A stretch of 64,000 nucleotides of DNA from Nocardioides yefusunii (GTDB lineage: Bacteria > Actinomycetota > Actinomycetes > Propionibacteriales > Nocardioidaceae). The position numbers were made by a program, and so were the translations under genes. Below the pieces are notes generated by a model that saw only the letters and a program-made list of their open reading frames with translations, did not search any database and was not told where the DNA came from. The DNA lies in the NCBI RefSeq assembly GCF_004014875.1, contig NZ_CP034929.1, positions 3,224,001-3,288,000 on the forward strand. Direction: 5' to 3'. Position 1 is the stretch's first letter. The number at the start of each line of letters is the position of its first letter. Of this stretch, positions 34,700-44,318 are shown piece after piece.

Positions 34700-35757
34700 C
34701 GTGCGTTCCTCTCAGTGGGGTGGGCGCCCGCGGTGAGCGTGGCGGCCAGTTCTTCGGTGCGCAGGCAGGCGACGACGCGAGCGTCGGGCCGGGTCAGCGC
34801 GGGGGGAATCGTGGTGGTGCACTCGTCGGTGGCGAACGGGCACCGGGTGTGGAAGCGGCAACCCGCGGGCGGGTCGATCGCCGAGGGAACCTCGCCGGTG
34901 AGGCCGTCGCCGTGGAGCTTGCCGATGACGAGCTCGGTGGGCGCGGCGGCCAGGAGGGCCCGGGTGTAGGGGTGTTCGGGGGCGGTGAAGACGCGCTCGG
35001 AGGGGCCCCTCTCGACGATCTCACCGAGGTACATCACCGCGACGTCGTCGGCGAGGTGCCGGGCGATGTCGAGTTCGTGGGTGATCAGGACGTAGGTGAG
35101 GCCGAGGCGGGCGCGCAGGTCGGAGAGCAGGTTGACCAGGGTCGCCTTGACGCTGACATCGAGGCTGGCAGTGGGTTCGTCGAGGACGAGGACGTCGGGT
35201 TCACCGGCCAGGGCGCGGGCCACGGTGACGCGCTGCAGCTCGCCGCCGGACATGTCGCGCGGGCGACGGCTCAGGTAGTTGGCAGGCAGGCCCACCATCT
35301 CCAGCAGTTCCCCGGCCCGACGACGGATCTCCGCCTTGCCGCTGACCCCACCGTGCAGGGTGAGCGGCTGGGCGAGGATGTGTTCGACGGTGCGGGCCCG
35401 GTTGAGGGCAGACCACGGGTTCTGGGAGACCAGCTGGACGCGTCGTCGGGCGGCGGGGTCGTGGGTGGTGACGGGGACGACCTCGTGACCAGCGATCTTC
35501 ACGCTCCCCGACGTCGGCGTGGTGAGGCCGACGAGCAGCTTGGCGACCGTCGACTTCCCGCAGCCGGACTCACCGATCAGGGCGAGCGAACGGCCGCGCG
35601 GGACGTCGAGGGTGATGCCGTCCAGGGCGTGCACCAGCGCGGGCTCTTCGCCGCGCTTGCGGCGGCCGGTGAGCGGGTAGTGCTTGACCAGGCCGTCGAT
35701 CTGGACGAGCGCCGTGTCAACAGTTGCGTCGGTGGTGACGATGGGAGTGGTGCTCAT
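34696..35757 (-). CDS. Peptide-type ABC transporter ATP-binding protein (OppF type)
   Basis: 353 aa. Walker A is GESGCGKST, the signature is MSGGELQR, Walker B is VLVLDEPTASLD and the switch His is in ITHEL. The C-terminal extension has CRFHTRCPFATDEC. It lies in a second operon, read from 40265 down to 33216. It has only modest similarity to the paralogue at 1170-2141, so the two systems probably differ in substrate. Confidence 0.9.
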   Translation of the reverse strand: MSTTPIVTTDATVDTALVQIDGLVKHYPLTGRRKRGEEPALVHALDGITLDVPRGRSLALIGESGCGKSTVAKLLVGLTTPTSGSVKIAGHEVVPVTTHDPAARRRVQLVSQNPWSALNRARTVEHILAQPLTLHGGVSGKAEIRRRAGELLEMVGLPANYLSRRPRDMSGGELQRVTVARALAGEPDVLVLDEPTASLDVSVKATLVNLLSDLRARLGLTYVLITHELDIARHLADDVAVMYLGEIVERGPSERVFTAPEHPYTRALLAAAPTELVIGKLHGDGLTGEVPSAIDPPAGCRFHTRCPFATDECTTTIPPALTRPDARVVACLRTEELAATLTAGAHPTERNAR

Positions 35758-36767
35758 GCGGGGCTCCCGGGGTGGTGGCAACGGACGGTGCGGCCGACGT
35801 CGGTCTGACCGGCATCGCTCTGGTGGGGGGTGATGTCGTAGGTGGTCACCGACTCGGGGTCGACGCGGTGGCACAGGTCGGTGGCGCGGTCGCAGCGCGG
35901 AGCGAACGGGCAGCCGGGCAGCAGTTGGGCGCCGGAGACCGAGCCGGGGATCGGCATCAGTCGTTCGCCGACGGCACGGTTGCTCGGCATCGCCCGCAGC
36001 AGCGCCCTGGTGTAGGGGTGCTGGGGGTCCTCGAAGAGCTGACGGGTGGTGGCGACCTCGACCAGACGTCCGCCGTACATGACGCCGACGCGGTCGCAGA
36101 CCTGCGCGACCACCGACAGGTCGTGGGTGACCAGCAGGACGGTGTTGCCCAGACGCTCGCGCAGGTCGAGCAGGAGCCGCAGCACCTGGGCCTGGACGGT
36201 GGCGTCGAGCGTCGTGGTGGGTTCGTCGGCGAGGACCAGCTGCGGCTCACGAGCCAGGACGGCGATCGCGATCAGCATCCGCTGCAGCTGCCCGCCGGAG
36301 AACTGGAACGGGTAGTCGCCCAGACGCTTCTTGAGGCCTCCGAGGCCGACGTCGGCGAGGAGTGCGTGGAGCCGCTCGTCGTCGACCTGTCCCCCGGTGA
36401 GCCGGCGCAGCTGGGCCGCGACCGGCGTCACCGGGGACAACGAGGTCATGGGACGCTGCGGCACCAGACCGATGTCGCTGCCGCGCAGGGCACGCAGCCC
36501 CGACTCCGACATCGACGCCAGGTCGGCGCCGTTGAACTCCAGCGTGTCGGCGCGCATCTGCGTGCCGCGGGGCAGCAGGCGCATCAGCGCAGTGACGAGG
36601 CTGCTCTTGCCCGAGCCGGACTCGCCGACCAGGCCGAAGACCTCACCACGCTCGACGTGGAACGAGACGCCACGCACGGCCGGGACGGTCCCCCGGGCGG
36701 TGCGGTAGGTGACGTCGAGGTTGCTCACCTCGAGGAGTGGTGCCTGCTGGAGTTCGGTGCGTCCCAT
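35754..36767 (-). CDS. Peptide-type ABC transporter ATP-binding protein (OppD type)
   Basis: 337 aa. Walker A is GESGSGKSS, the signature is FSGGQLQR, Walker B is LVLADEPTTTLDATVQ, and the C-terminal Cys set is CPFAPRCDRATDLC plus VRCHH. It overlaps the OppF-type gene by 4 nt and begins 8 nt after the binding-protein stop at 36776. Together with the OppF-type ATPase it should form the cytoplasmic ATPase pair of this importer. Confidence 0.9.
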   Translation of the reverse strand: MGRTELQQAPLLEVSNLDVTYRTARGTVPAVRGVSFHVERGEVFGLVGESGSGKSSLVTALMRLLPRGTQMRADTLEFNGADLASMSESGLRALRGSDIGLVPQRPMTSLSPVTPVAAQLRRLTGGQVDDERLHALLADVGLGGLKKRLGDYPFQFSGGQLQRMLIAIAVLAREPQLVLADEPTTTLDATVQAQVLRLLLDLRERLGNTVLLVTHDLSVVAQVCDRVGVMYGGRLVEVATTRQLFEDPQHPYTRALLRAMPSNRAVGERLMPIPGSVSGAQLLPGCPFAPRCDRATDLCHRVDPESVTTYDITPHQSDAGQTDVGRTVRCHHPGSPA

Positions 36768-36775
36768 GACCGGCC

Positions 36776-38344
36776 TCAGCCCAGACGGCGCAGCGAGGCT
36801 GCGTCCAGGCGTCCCAGCGAGAGCTGGTCGGCGTCGAGGGCGGTGACGTCGTCGCGCTGGGCCACGATCGTCGAGGGGTAGACCGGCGGGACCGCGATCG
36901 CGTCGGCGGCGAGGATGCCGTTGACCTTCTTGGTCAGCTCGGCGCGCTCGGCCTTGTCGGTGGTGGCCCACGCCTGGTTCATCAGCGTGTCGGCCTCGGC
37001 GTTGGCGTAGCCCTGGTTGAGCGTGTTGGTGGAGGCGTAGGAGGTGAACAGCGGGAACGAGGAGTCGCCCGCGGAGACACCGGTGACGAACGTCGTCATC
37101 GACAGCTGGTACTCGCCCGCGACCCAGTTCGCCGCCCAGGTGCCGGCGTCGGTGGAGTCGATGGTGGCCTCGATGCCGGCCTTCTTCCAGCCCTGCGCGA
37201 GCGCCTCGGCCATCTTGACCGTGGCCTCGGAGGAGTTCGAGATGGAGAGCTTGAACTTCAGGCCGTCGGCGTAACCGGCCTCGGCGAGCAGGGCCTTGGC
37301 CTTCTCGACGTCGGGCGTCGCGGGGTACAGGTCGAGGGCCTCGTCGTAGGCGTCGAGGGCCGGACCGGCCGGACCCTGCGCCGTCGTGGCGGTGCCGTTG
37401 TAGACGAGCTCGGAGACACCCTCGCGGTCCATCGCGAAGGCGAGGGCCTGACGGACCTTGACGTCCTTGAAGGGGCCCTTCTTGGCGTTGAAGAAGGTGA
37501 GCACCGACGTCGGCGAGTCGACGACCTGGACGTCGAGCTTCTTGTCCTTCTCGAGCTGGGTGACGTTGCTGGCCGGCACGTCGGTCATCACGTCGATCTT
37601 GCCCTCGCGGAGGTTGACCAGGCGGGTGCCGGCGTTGGGGATCGCGCGGAACTCGATGGTCTCGGGGCCGTCGTACTCGGCGCGGTAGTTGTCGTTGCGG
37701 ATCAGCGTGACCGACTGGCCCTGGGTGATCTTGCCGAGGACGAACGGGCCGGTGCCGATGGTCGTGTCGTTGGTGTCGAGGGTCGAGGAGTGGATGATCG
37801 GCAGGTTCTCCAGGTGCGAACGGAGCACGCCGTACGGGGTGGAGAGGTGGATCTCGACGGTGGTGTCGTCGACAGCCTTGGCGTCCTTGACGAAGTAGGC
37901 GAAGTACGACGTCCAGTCGGTGTAGGCGGTCGGGTCGGCGACGTGGTTGATCACGGCGGCGACGTGGTCGGCGGTGAACGCGTCACCGTTGGAGAACTTC
38001 ACGCCCTCGGCGAGCTTGATCGTCCAGGTGAGGCCGTCGGAGGAGATCTCCGGCTCGGCGGCGGCCAGTGACGGGGTCGAACCGCCCTTGCCGTCGGTCT
38101 CGTAGAGGGTGTCGGTGATCGGGTCGGTCACCCAGGCCAGCGAACTGGTGGTGGCCACCAGCGGGTTGGCGTAGTCCGAGAGGGACGGCATGCCGACCAC
38201 GACGGTGCCACCCGCCACCGGGTCACCGACGGGGCCGTCGGTGGAGGAGTCGGAGCCGCAGGCGGTGGCGAGCAGCGCCATCGCGGCGATGCCGACACCG
38301 GCGACGAGGCGCCGCGGAGCCGAGGGGACGAACAGTGCCTTCAT
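36776..38344 (-). CDS. Extracellular solute-binding lipoprotein, family 5
   Basis: 522 aa. The signal peptide RRLVAGVGIAAMALLATAC ends in the lipobox LATAC. SBP_bac_5 features are ITDTLYETDGKGGSTPSLAAAEP, WTIKLAEGVKFSNGDAFTADHV, TIGTGPFVLGKITQGQSV and VRQALAFAMDREGV. ATG 38344 has AGGAGA 7 nt upstream. It lies third in its operon, after the two permeases, unlike the first operon where the binding protein leads. Confidence 0.9.
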   Translation of the reverse strand: MKALFVPSAPRRLVAGVGIAAMALLATACGSDSSTDGPVGDPVAGGTVVVGMPSLSDYANPLVATTSSLAWVTDPITDTLYETDGKGGSTPSLAAAEPEISSDGLTWTIKLAEGVKFSNGDAFTADHVAAVINHVADPTAYTDWTSYFAYFVKDAKAVDDTTVEIHLSTPYGVLRSHLENLPIIHSSTLDTNDTTIGTGPFVLGKITQGQSVTLIRNDNYRAEYDGPETIEFRAIPNAGTRLVNLREGKIDVMTDVPASNVTQLEKDKKLDVQVVDSPTSVLTFFNAKKGPFKDVKVRQALAFAMDREGVSELVYNGTATTAQGPAGPALDAYDEALDLYPATPDVEKAKALLAEAGYADGLKFKLSISNSSEATVKMAEALAQGWKKAGIEATIDSTDAGTWAANWVAGEYQLSMTTFVTGVSAGDSSFPLFTSYASTNTLNQGYANAEADTLMNQAWATTDKAERAELTKKVNGILAADAIAVPPVYPSTIVAQRDDVTALDADQLSLGRLDAASLRRLG

Positions 38345-38409
38345 GGGGATCTCCTGAGGTGCGGGTGGAACGAGGGAAAGGGGACTGCGAAGAGGGCGAA
38401 CGACGGAGC

Positions 38410-39300
38410 TCAGCGACGGCCGGAGACGAGGCGTTCGACCTCGTCGCCGAGCAGGTTGACGCCGATGGTGACGAAGAGGATCGCGGCGCCGGGCAGGACC
38501 GAGAGCCACCAGCCGCCGATCATCAGCGAGCTCGTCGCGTCGGAGAGGAGGTTGCCGAGGCTGGCCTGCGGGGGCTGCATGCCCAGGCCCAGGAAGCTGA
38601 GCGCGGACTCGGCGAAGACCGCGATGCCGATCCACAGGAAGCCTTGGACGAGGACCGGCGGGAGGACGTTGGGGAGCAGTTCGCCGAAGAGGATCTTTCG
38701 CTTCGGGACGCCGACGACGCGCAGCGCGTCGACGTACTCCTCCTGCACCTCCACCAGGGTGGCGGCGCGGGTGACGCGGGCGAAGAGCGGCAGGAACGAG
38801 ACCGCGAGCAGGATGACGACCTTGACCGCCGGGGTGAACGTGAACGGTCCGAGTTCGCTGGAGCCGGTGCCGGTCATGCCGACCACGAAGAGCGCCAGGA
38901 CGAAGACGGGCAGGGCCTGCAGGGCCTCCATGACGCGCATCAGGACGGCGTCGAGCTTGGAGCCGCCGCGGTAACCGGCCAGCAGGCCGATCGGGACGGC
39001 GATCAGGAGTCCGGCCGCGACCGATCCGACGGCGACAGCGAGCGAGAGCCGGGCGCCGACCGCGGTGCGGGCGAAGACGTCACGACCGAGGTCGTCGGTG
39101 CCGAACCAGTGCGCACCGGAGGGGGCTTCGAGGGCGCCGCCGGTGCGCTCGTCAGGGTCGACCCCGATCAGCGGACCGACGACGGCGAGCAGGACGAAGA
39201 CGGCGACGAACGCGACTCCGACCCAGCCCAGGCCGGACAGGTGCGGGATCTGCAGGCGGCGCACGCGGGGGGCGGCGGCGGGGATGGCCGGGGCGCTCAT
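38410..39300 (-). CDS. Peptide-type ABC transporter permease (DppC family)
   Basis: 296 aa. An N-terminal ~20-residue cytoplasmic part precedes helix 1 (GLGWVGVAFVAVFVLLAVVG). Then come HWFGTDDLGRDVFARTAVGARLSLAVAVGSV, the EAA-like VDALRVVGVPKRKILFGELLPN and SALSFLGLGMQPPQASLG, all DppC landmarks. ATG 39300 shares one base with the stop of the DppB-type gene. Confidence 0.9.
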   Translation of the reverse strand: MSAPAIPAAAPRVRRLQIPHLSGLGWVGVAFVAVFVLLAVVGPLIGVDPDERTGGALEAPSGAHWFGTDDLGRDVFARTAVGARLSLAVAVGSVAAGLLIAVPIGLLAGYRGGSKLDAVLMRVMEALQALPVFVLALFVVGMTGTGSSELGPFTFTPAVKVVILLAVSFLPLFARVTRAATLVEVQEEYVDALRVVGVPKRKILFGELLPNVLPPVLVQGFLWIGIAVFAESALSFLGLGMQPPQASLGNLLSDATSSLMIGGWWLSVLPGAAILFVTIGVNLLGDEVERLVSGRR

Positions 39301-40265
39301 CAGCGGGTCCTCCCGAGGAACTGGATGCGGATGCGGGGGTCAATCGCGAAGTAGAGGAGGTCGACGACGAGCGTCGAGATGAGGAACGCTCCGGCCGTCC
39401 ACACGGTCGCGGCGATCGCGACGGGGTAGTCGTGGGCCAGGAACGAGCTGACGACGAGCTGGCCGACGCCGGGGATGTTGAAGACGTTCTCGATCAGCAC
39501 CGCGCCGCCGATGAAGGTGCCGAGCATCATGCCGACGACGGTGACGGTGGGGATGACGGCGTTGCGCAGCGCGATCCGGGTCAGCAGGGTCCGCTCCCCC
39601 AGACCGAGGGCGCGTCCGAAGGTGACGTGGTCGGCGTCGAGCGCCTCGATCATCGAGGTCCGCAGGGTGCGGGCGATGACGCCGGCGGCGCCGAGGCCGA
39701 GGGTGAAGGCGGGCAGGACGAGCGCCTTGAGGTGCTCACCCACGCCGTCGCCCCACGCGACCCAACCGGAGCTGGGCAGGACGCCGGGCAGGTAGAGGCC
39801 GAAGACCATCACCAGCACCAGGCCGAGCCAGAAACTGGGGATCGAGAGCGCGACGACGCTGCCGACCCTGACGATGCCGTCGAGGGCTCGACCGCGGCGG
39901 GCTGCTGCGACCGCGCCGAAGACCATGCCGACGACCGTCCAGACGACGAACGAGACGAGGCCGAGCTCGAGGGTGATCAGCATCCGGTCGCCCAGGAGCT
40001 CCGAGACCGGGGTGCCGGTGGTGAGCGAGGTGCCGAGGTCGAGGGTGACGATGCTGAGGACGAACGAGAGGTACTGGGCCCACAGCGGACGGTCGAGGCC
40101 GAGCTGGGCCATCACCGCTTCGCGCTTCTCGGGGGTGGGGTTGTTGCCGAGGTAGGCGTTCTCGGGGCCGCCGGGGGTGGCGTGCAGCATCAGGAAGACC
40201 ATCGTGAGGACGAGCAGCAGGACGACTGCTGCGCCTCCGATCCGCCTCAGTGTGTACGCCAGCAA
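39300..40265 (-). CDS. Peptide-type ABC transporter permease (DppB family), first gene of operon
   Basis: 321 aa, about six helices. MLAYTLRRIGGAAVVLLLVL, ATPGGPENAYLGNNPTPEKREAVMAQLGLDRPLWAQYLSFV and the EAA-like DHVTFGRALGLGERTLL are typical. It is the promoter-proximal gene; the upstream region 40266-40611 carries a dyad that could be an operator. Confidence 0.9.
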   Translation of the reverse strand: MLAYTLRRIGGAAVVLLLVLTMVFLMLHATPGGPENAYLGNNPTPEKREAVMAQLGLDRPLWAQYLSFVLSIVTLDLGTSLTTGTPVSELLGDRMLITLELGLVSFVVWTVVGMVFGAVAAARRGRALDGIVRVGSVVALSIPSFWLGLVLVMVFGLYLPGVLPSSGWVAWGDGVGEHLKALVLPAFTLGLGAAGVIARTLRTSMIEALDADHVTFGRALGLGERTLLTRIALRNAVIPTVTVVGMMLGTFIGGAVLIENVFNIPGVGQLVVSSFLAHDYPVAIAATVWTAGAFLISTLVVDLLYFAIDPRIRIQFLGRTR

Positions 40266-40611
40266 GCTGACCTCCGTGGGGTGCCGTGTGGGGGAAGTGC
40301 CCGGGCACCGTCAGTGCCAAGGCTGTGATCCCGGACACTAGGTATGACCCACGCCACACCGGAATAAAGTCGTACATAAAGCAGCGGATTTCGAAACAAG
40401 GTTTCGCACAGCGACATGCGGGGGTACACGCAACCACCGCGGGGAGCACATGGGCACCCGACCTGCGACGACGTCCGCGCGCCACCGGAAACAACGTCCC
40501 GCCCTGCGGCGTCGTCCACGGCCCATGGGACCCCGCCCCCGGCGTCGCTCGACCCCACTACGGTGACCTCGTTCGGGAGGTCCGGACGCCACACACTCTC
40601 GGGGGGCACGC
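40266..40611. promoter_or_regulatory. Divergent regulatory region with a CGAAAC dyad
   Basis: 346 nt between the second ABC operon (-) and a membrane-protein gene (+). It holds the dyad CGAAAC-AAG-GTTTCG at 40392-40406, extended on both sides by partial symmetry. An AT-richer patch (ATAAAGTCGTACATAAAG) lies at 40373-40390. The dyad is a reasonable operator for the ABC operon. No ORF is convincing here. Confidence 0.45.
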
Positions 40612-41127
40612 ATGGAACAGCAGCACGGACAGGGACTCCAGAACACGACGCAGAACACGACGCAGAATCAGGCGCCGAATCAGGCGCCAGGCACACCGAC
40701 GACGCTCGGCGGCATGGAGCTGCGACGCCTCCAGGGTTGGATCATCACCGGCACCGGCGCGCTGGCACTGCTCGGCGCCTTCCTGCCCTGGGCCAGCGTG
40801 CTCGGCATGTCAGTGAGCGGCTTCAGTGGCGACGGCAAGATCACCGCATTCCTGGCGCTCGTGACGATCGCCCTCGGCGTGCTCCGCGGACTCGACCTGC
40901 GCGGTGGCACCTGGCTGGTCGCGGTCCCGGTCGCTGCGATCGCACTGGGTGGCGTGATCGCAGCGATCGGCATCTACAACTGGACTCGCATGTCGAGTGC
41001 GATCTCGGGGCTGGACACCGAGATCATCGACCTCAGCGTCTCCGTGGGCTTCGGACTCATGCTCACCACGCTCGCCAGGGTCGCCGTCGCAGCGTCCGGC
41101 GCCTTCGCCCTGCTCCGCAAGGCCTGA
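40612..41127 (+). CDS. Hypothetical four-helix membrane protein
   Basis: 171 aa. The N-terminal ~30 residues are low-complexity Gln/Asn/Thr (LQNTTQNTTQNQAPNQAP), encoded by short tandem repeats. After RRLQGWIITGTGALALLGAFLPW come three more hydrophobic segments. This looks like the small actinobacterial membrane proteins with a conserved PW after helix 1. GGGGGG precedes the ATG. Confidence 0.65.
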   Translation: MEQQHGQGLQNTTQNTTQNQAPNQAPGTPTTLGGMELRRLQGWIITGTGALALLGAFLPWASVLGMSVSGFSGDGKITAFLALVTIALGVLRGLDLRGGTWLVAVPVAAIALGGVIAAIGIYNWTRMSSAISGLDTEIIDLSVSVGFGLMLTTLARVAVAASGAFALLRKA

Positions 41128-41226
41128 GCGGGTCCGACCACTCGGAAGCCGTCGGTCACGCAGAAATCTGGCGCAAATATGTGGCTTGGGTCACAATGAG
41201 TTTCCTGATTCACCGAGGAGGCCCCC

Positions 41227-41358
41227 ATGCACCCGTCCCACACCCCTACCTCTGACGTCACGCCGGCTCCGTGGGTCGAGCCCGCGGTGATCACCGCCAT
41301 CGCGTTCCTGTTCTTCCTCGTGGTGGTCGCAGCGATCACCGGACCGGTCTCCATCTGA
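41227..41358 (+). CDS. 43-aa single-helix membrane protein
   Basis: ATG 41227 is preceded by GAGGAGG at a good distance. The product starts MHPSHTPTSDVTPAPW and has one strongly hydrophobic helix (AVITAIAFLFFLVVVAAITG) before the stop at 41358. It is short, but the start signal, helix and codon use support a real gene. No family is recognised. Confidence 0.5.
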   Translation: MHPSHTPTSDVTPAPWVEPAVITAIAFLFFLVVVAAITGPVSI

Positions 41359-41424
41359 TCCAGCCACGTGAAGCCCCGACCGGACGCCGGGGCTTCGTGC
41401 GTGCGGGCTCTCCACCACCACTGC

Positions 41425-41937
41425 TCAGGCGCGGGCGACGTCCTCGATCAGGTCGAGTTCTGGGTCCCACCAGCGCAGCCGGTCCGCGACGAGTTCGCGC
41501 GGCGCCGGGGTGGCATGCAGGACGTCCAACGCGTCGGCCAACAACCGGCGCGACACCCGTCGGGCGAGCGTGACGTGCGGCGTCCAGACCGGATGACGCA
41601 ACGTCGGGACGAGAGCCCGGATCGCAGCGGTCGCCTCCGCGAGTGCGGCGTCGGGCTCGACGAGGTGGGCGATCGTGATCCGTTGCCCGTGGCCCAACAG
41701 GATCAGGCCGCCGAGGCGGAGCGTCGTCGGGAGCAGGGGTGCGACCAGTTCGACCGCCTGTGGCACCACCGCCGGGTCGATCCCCACCGCCGCGGCGAGC
41801 GTCAGGTGCGGGGCGTTCGTCATGGAGCGGTGGTCGGCCTGCGACGGGATCCCGGCTGCCTTCAGCGCCTCCCACTGCGCGACGACGCCGGCCTCGGAGG
41901 CGGCGTCGAAGGAGAGTTCGAGGGCGTGGTCGGGCAT
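41425..41937 (-). CDS. 2'-5' RNA ligase / phosphoesterase-family protein
   Basis: 170 aa. Two HxT motifs are present, HLTL (in TNAPHLTLAAAVG) and HVTL (in WTPHVTLARRV), the catalytic pair of the 2H phosphoesterase superfamily (ThpR/LigT-like). The fold is otherwise divergent. The expected activity is on 2',3'-cyclic or 2'-5' phosphodiester bonds. Confidence 0.75.
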   Translation of the reverse strand: MPDHALELSFDAASEAGVVAQWEALKAAGIPSQADHRSMTNAPHLTLAAAVGIDPAVVPQAVELVAPLLPTTLRLGGLILLGHGQRITIAHLVEPDAALAEATAAIRALVPTLRHPVWTPHVTLARRVSRRLLADALDVLHATPAPRELVADRLRWWDPELDLIEDVARA

Positions 41938-42130
41938 GGACCAAGCCTACGGACGACTGACGTGACCCCACGACCGTAGTCGGACATGCACAACTCGCCA
42001 TTGAGCCCCGATCAAGCCCCTTTGAGGGCCTTTTGCCTGTCCGCGTACGAAACCCTCCCCGTCCTGGGAACCAGGGCGGGGGCCCACCTCGTCGGGTCGG
42101 GCGAGAGAATCACCGACCGGACGCGATGGG

Positions 42131-42643
42131 GTGGACGTGACGACTGCTGAGCAGGAGTTCGACGAGTACGCGGCGGCGCGCTGGCCACGGCTGGTGCGTT
42201 CGGCGGTGCTGCTGGGCGCCCACGCGCAGGAGGCCGAGGACGTCGCGCAGACGACGCTGACCAAGGTGTGGCGTGCCTGGGGACGGGTGCAGAAGGCCGA
42301 CGACACCGACGCCTACGTGTACCGGATCCTGCTGAACGCCTTCAACGACTCCCGACGACGGATGTGGCGCGGCGAGCACCCCACCGAGTTCATCCCGGAC
42401 CGCTCCGAGCCTGACGCCACCGACGCCGTGGTGCTGCGCGACGCGGTGTGGCGGTCGTTGGAGCGACTGAAACCGGATCATCGCGCGGTGGTGGTGCTGC
42501 GGTTCTACGCGCATCTCTCGGAGGCCCAGATGGCCGTCGTGCTCGGGGTGGCCCCGGGCACCGTCAAGAGCCGGGTGGCGCGTGCGCTGCTGGCGTTGCG
42601 CAACGACCCGGCGCTGGTCGCCGTGAACGAAGAGGTGCAGTGA
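42131..42643 (+). CDS. ECF RNA polymerase sigma factor, SigE/SACE-type
   Basis: 170 aa. Region 2 is FDEYAAARWPRLVRSAVLLGA..AEDVAQTTLTKVWRAW (with the D-x-x-Q segment). Region 4 is LKPDHRAVVVLRFYAHLSEAQMAVVLGVAPGTVKSRVARAL. GTG 42131 was taken; GTG 42137 is a close alternative. The stop overlaps the start of the next gene (TGATG), typical of sigma/partner pairs. Confidence 0.9.
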   Translation: MDVTTAEQEFDEYAAARWPRLVRSAVLLGAHAQEAEDVAQTTLTKVWRAWGRVQKADDTDAYVYRILLNAFNDSRRRMWRGEHPTEFIPDRSEPDATDAVVLRDAVWRSLERLKPDHRAVVVLRFYAHLSEAQMAVVLGVAPGTVKSRVARALLALRNDPALVAVNEEVQ

Positions 42644-44292
42644 TGGACAGGTTCATCGACGACGAGCAGATCGCCCGGACGTTGGGCGAGGTCGCCGCGC
42701 GCACCGAGGTCGGTCCGGTGCCACTGGCCGCGATCAAGGAGCCTGCGGAGCGTCGCGGCTGGTTCAGGCCGCTGGCGGCAGCCGCCGCGGTGCTGGCTGT
42801 GGTCGGCACCGGCGTCGGGCTCGGGGTGCTCGGCAACGGCAACGACGGCAACGACGGTCATTCAGAAGGCCTGGTCGCCGCGCCGGGGAAGCGTCTGGCC
42901 GGACTCGGCCCGGTCGTGGCGGAGGTCCCTGATGCGTGGGGCGTCCAGCCGACCTCTCCGTGCCATGAGCAACCGCAGAGCAGCGTGGTTCGCTACGTCG
43001 ACGTCTCGAACTTCACGATGGAGTGCAGAGCCGATCTGCGCCCCGAACACACGCGACCCGACGGCGTCGAGTCGCTGCTCTTCCTCACCTCCGAGGACCC
43101 CAGCCTGGACCCGGAGGACGAGTACTCGAGCAACGACTTCTGCTCGGCGTCGGCCCGCTTCGAGACGCCGCAGGGCGGCTTCGTGTGGGTCGTCGCGGAG
43201 GCGTGGACCCCGGAACGAGCCACCGAAATGCTCTCGTGGGTCCGCTTCGTCGACGGGCCGGTGGGCCTGCCCGGACCATCGGCGACCCTGAACGCGCTCG
43301 CTCCGACGCTGAACGCCGCGTCAGGACGGTACGAGCTCTCCGCCGATCAGTACCTCTCCGCGATCGACGCCTACGTGACCCTCCTGGACGCCTACGACCT
43401 CGAGGTCGAGATCGTCGAGGACGCCACGGAACTGGACGAGTGGGAAGAACCGACGTTCTCGGTCTCCCCCGAACCGACGAGCGTCCTCGCGGCGGGCGAC
43501 ACCGTCACCGTGACCACCCACGGAATCGACCTGCCCGACGGCCTCATCCGGACCACCGCCGACACCGACGATGCGCCACCGACCGGCACCCGCCAGATCG
43601 GTCTGGGCGACCTGATGATGGACGTCCCCGAGGCGTGGGCCGGCGACATGGTCAAGTGCGACGTCCCGGTGATGAGCACCTTCGTGGTCGGGCTGCCCGC
43701 GTCGCGGGGCTGCTTCGCCTCGGTGCCGCGTCCGGACGACGTCGAGGTGGTCCGCTGGACGCGGGTGGAGGTGTTCACCGACTTCGTGGGCGAACCGGTC
43801 CGCACCGAGGAGTTCCTGGGCGTGAAGACCACGCGGTGGGAGACGCAGTGCGCGCCCTACGACGGCACGGGCCCGGAGGTCTGCACCGCGCAGGTGTGGT
43901 TCAACGGCGACGACTCGAAGGCGTACGTCGTGGTCGAGGCGCCGACGAAAGCACGCGCCGAGGCGCTGATCTCGACGCTGCGTCGCAGCGACACCCTGGT
44001 GGGTGTGCCCCCGGCCCCGGAACGACGCGACGGGTTCGCCACGCCTGCGGAGGTGACGGCCTACCTCGCCGAACTCAACGAGCTCGGTCTGGCCGACGTC
44101 GCCATCGGCGCGGAGGACGGGTGGGAGGACGCCGACGAGCTGCGTGTCACCGCGACCGTGCGGGTCGCCGACGAGCGGGTGGAGACCGGGACGATGGTGG
44201 AACCCTCGACCGCCACCGTCACGGTCGACGTCCAACTCAAGGACAGTCGGCCCGAGCCGCCCCTGCGCACTCCCTCCGTCCCCGGCGGCTGA
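42643..44292 (+). CDS. Large membrane-anchored sigma-factor partner
   Basis: 549 aa, start codon overlapping the sigma stop. The cytoplasmic ~40 residues (DDEQIARTLGEVAARTE) are followed by one helix (PLAAAAAVLAVVGTGVGLGVLG). About 480 extracytoplasmic residues follow, containing repeated segments around MDVPEAWAG and AEVPDAWGVQ. Placement after an ECF factor suggests it senses an external signal and controls that sigma factor, though no zinc anti-sigma motif is visible. Confidence 0.65.
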   Translation: MDRFIDDEQIARTLGEVAARTEVGPVPLAAIKEPAERRGWFRPLAAAAAVLAVVGTGVGLGVLGNGNDGNDGHSEGLVAAPGKRLAGLGPVVAEVPDAWGVQPTSPCHEQPQSSVVRYVDVSNFTMECRADLRPEHTRPDGVESLLFLTSEDPSLDPEDEYSSNDFCSASARFETPQGGFVWVVAEAWTPERATEMLSWVRFVDGPVGLPGPSATLNALAPTLNAASGRYELSADQYLSAIDAYVTLLDAYDLEVEIVEDATELDEWEEPTFSVSPEPTSVLAAGDTVTVTTHGIDLPDGLIRTTADTDDAPPTGTRQIGLGDLMMDVPEAWAGDMVKCDVPVMSTFVVGLPASRGCFASVPRPDDVEVVRWTRVEVFTDFVGEPVRTEEFLGVKTTRWETQCAPYDGTGPEVCTAQVWFNGDDSKAYVVVEAPTKARAEALISTLRRSDTLVGVPPAPERRDGFATPAEVTAYLAELNELGLADVAIGAEDGWEDADELRVTATVRVADERVETGTMVEPSTATVTVDVQLKDSRPEPPLRTPSVPGG

Positions 44293-44318
44293 GCGCCCCT
44301 GCGCACCGTCTCGTACGC

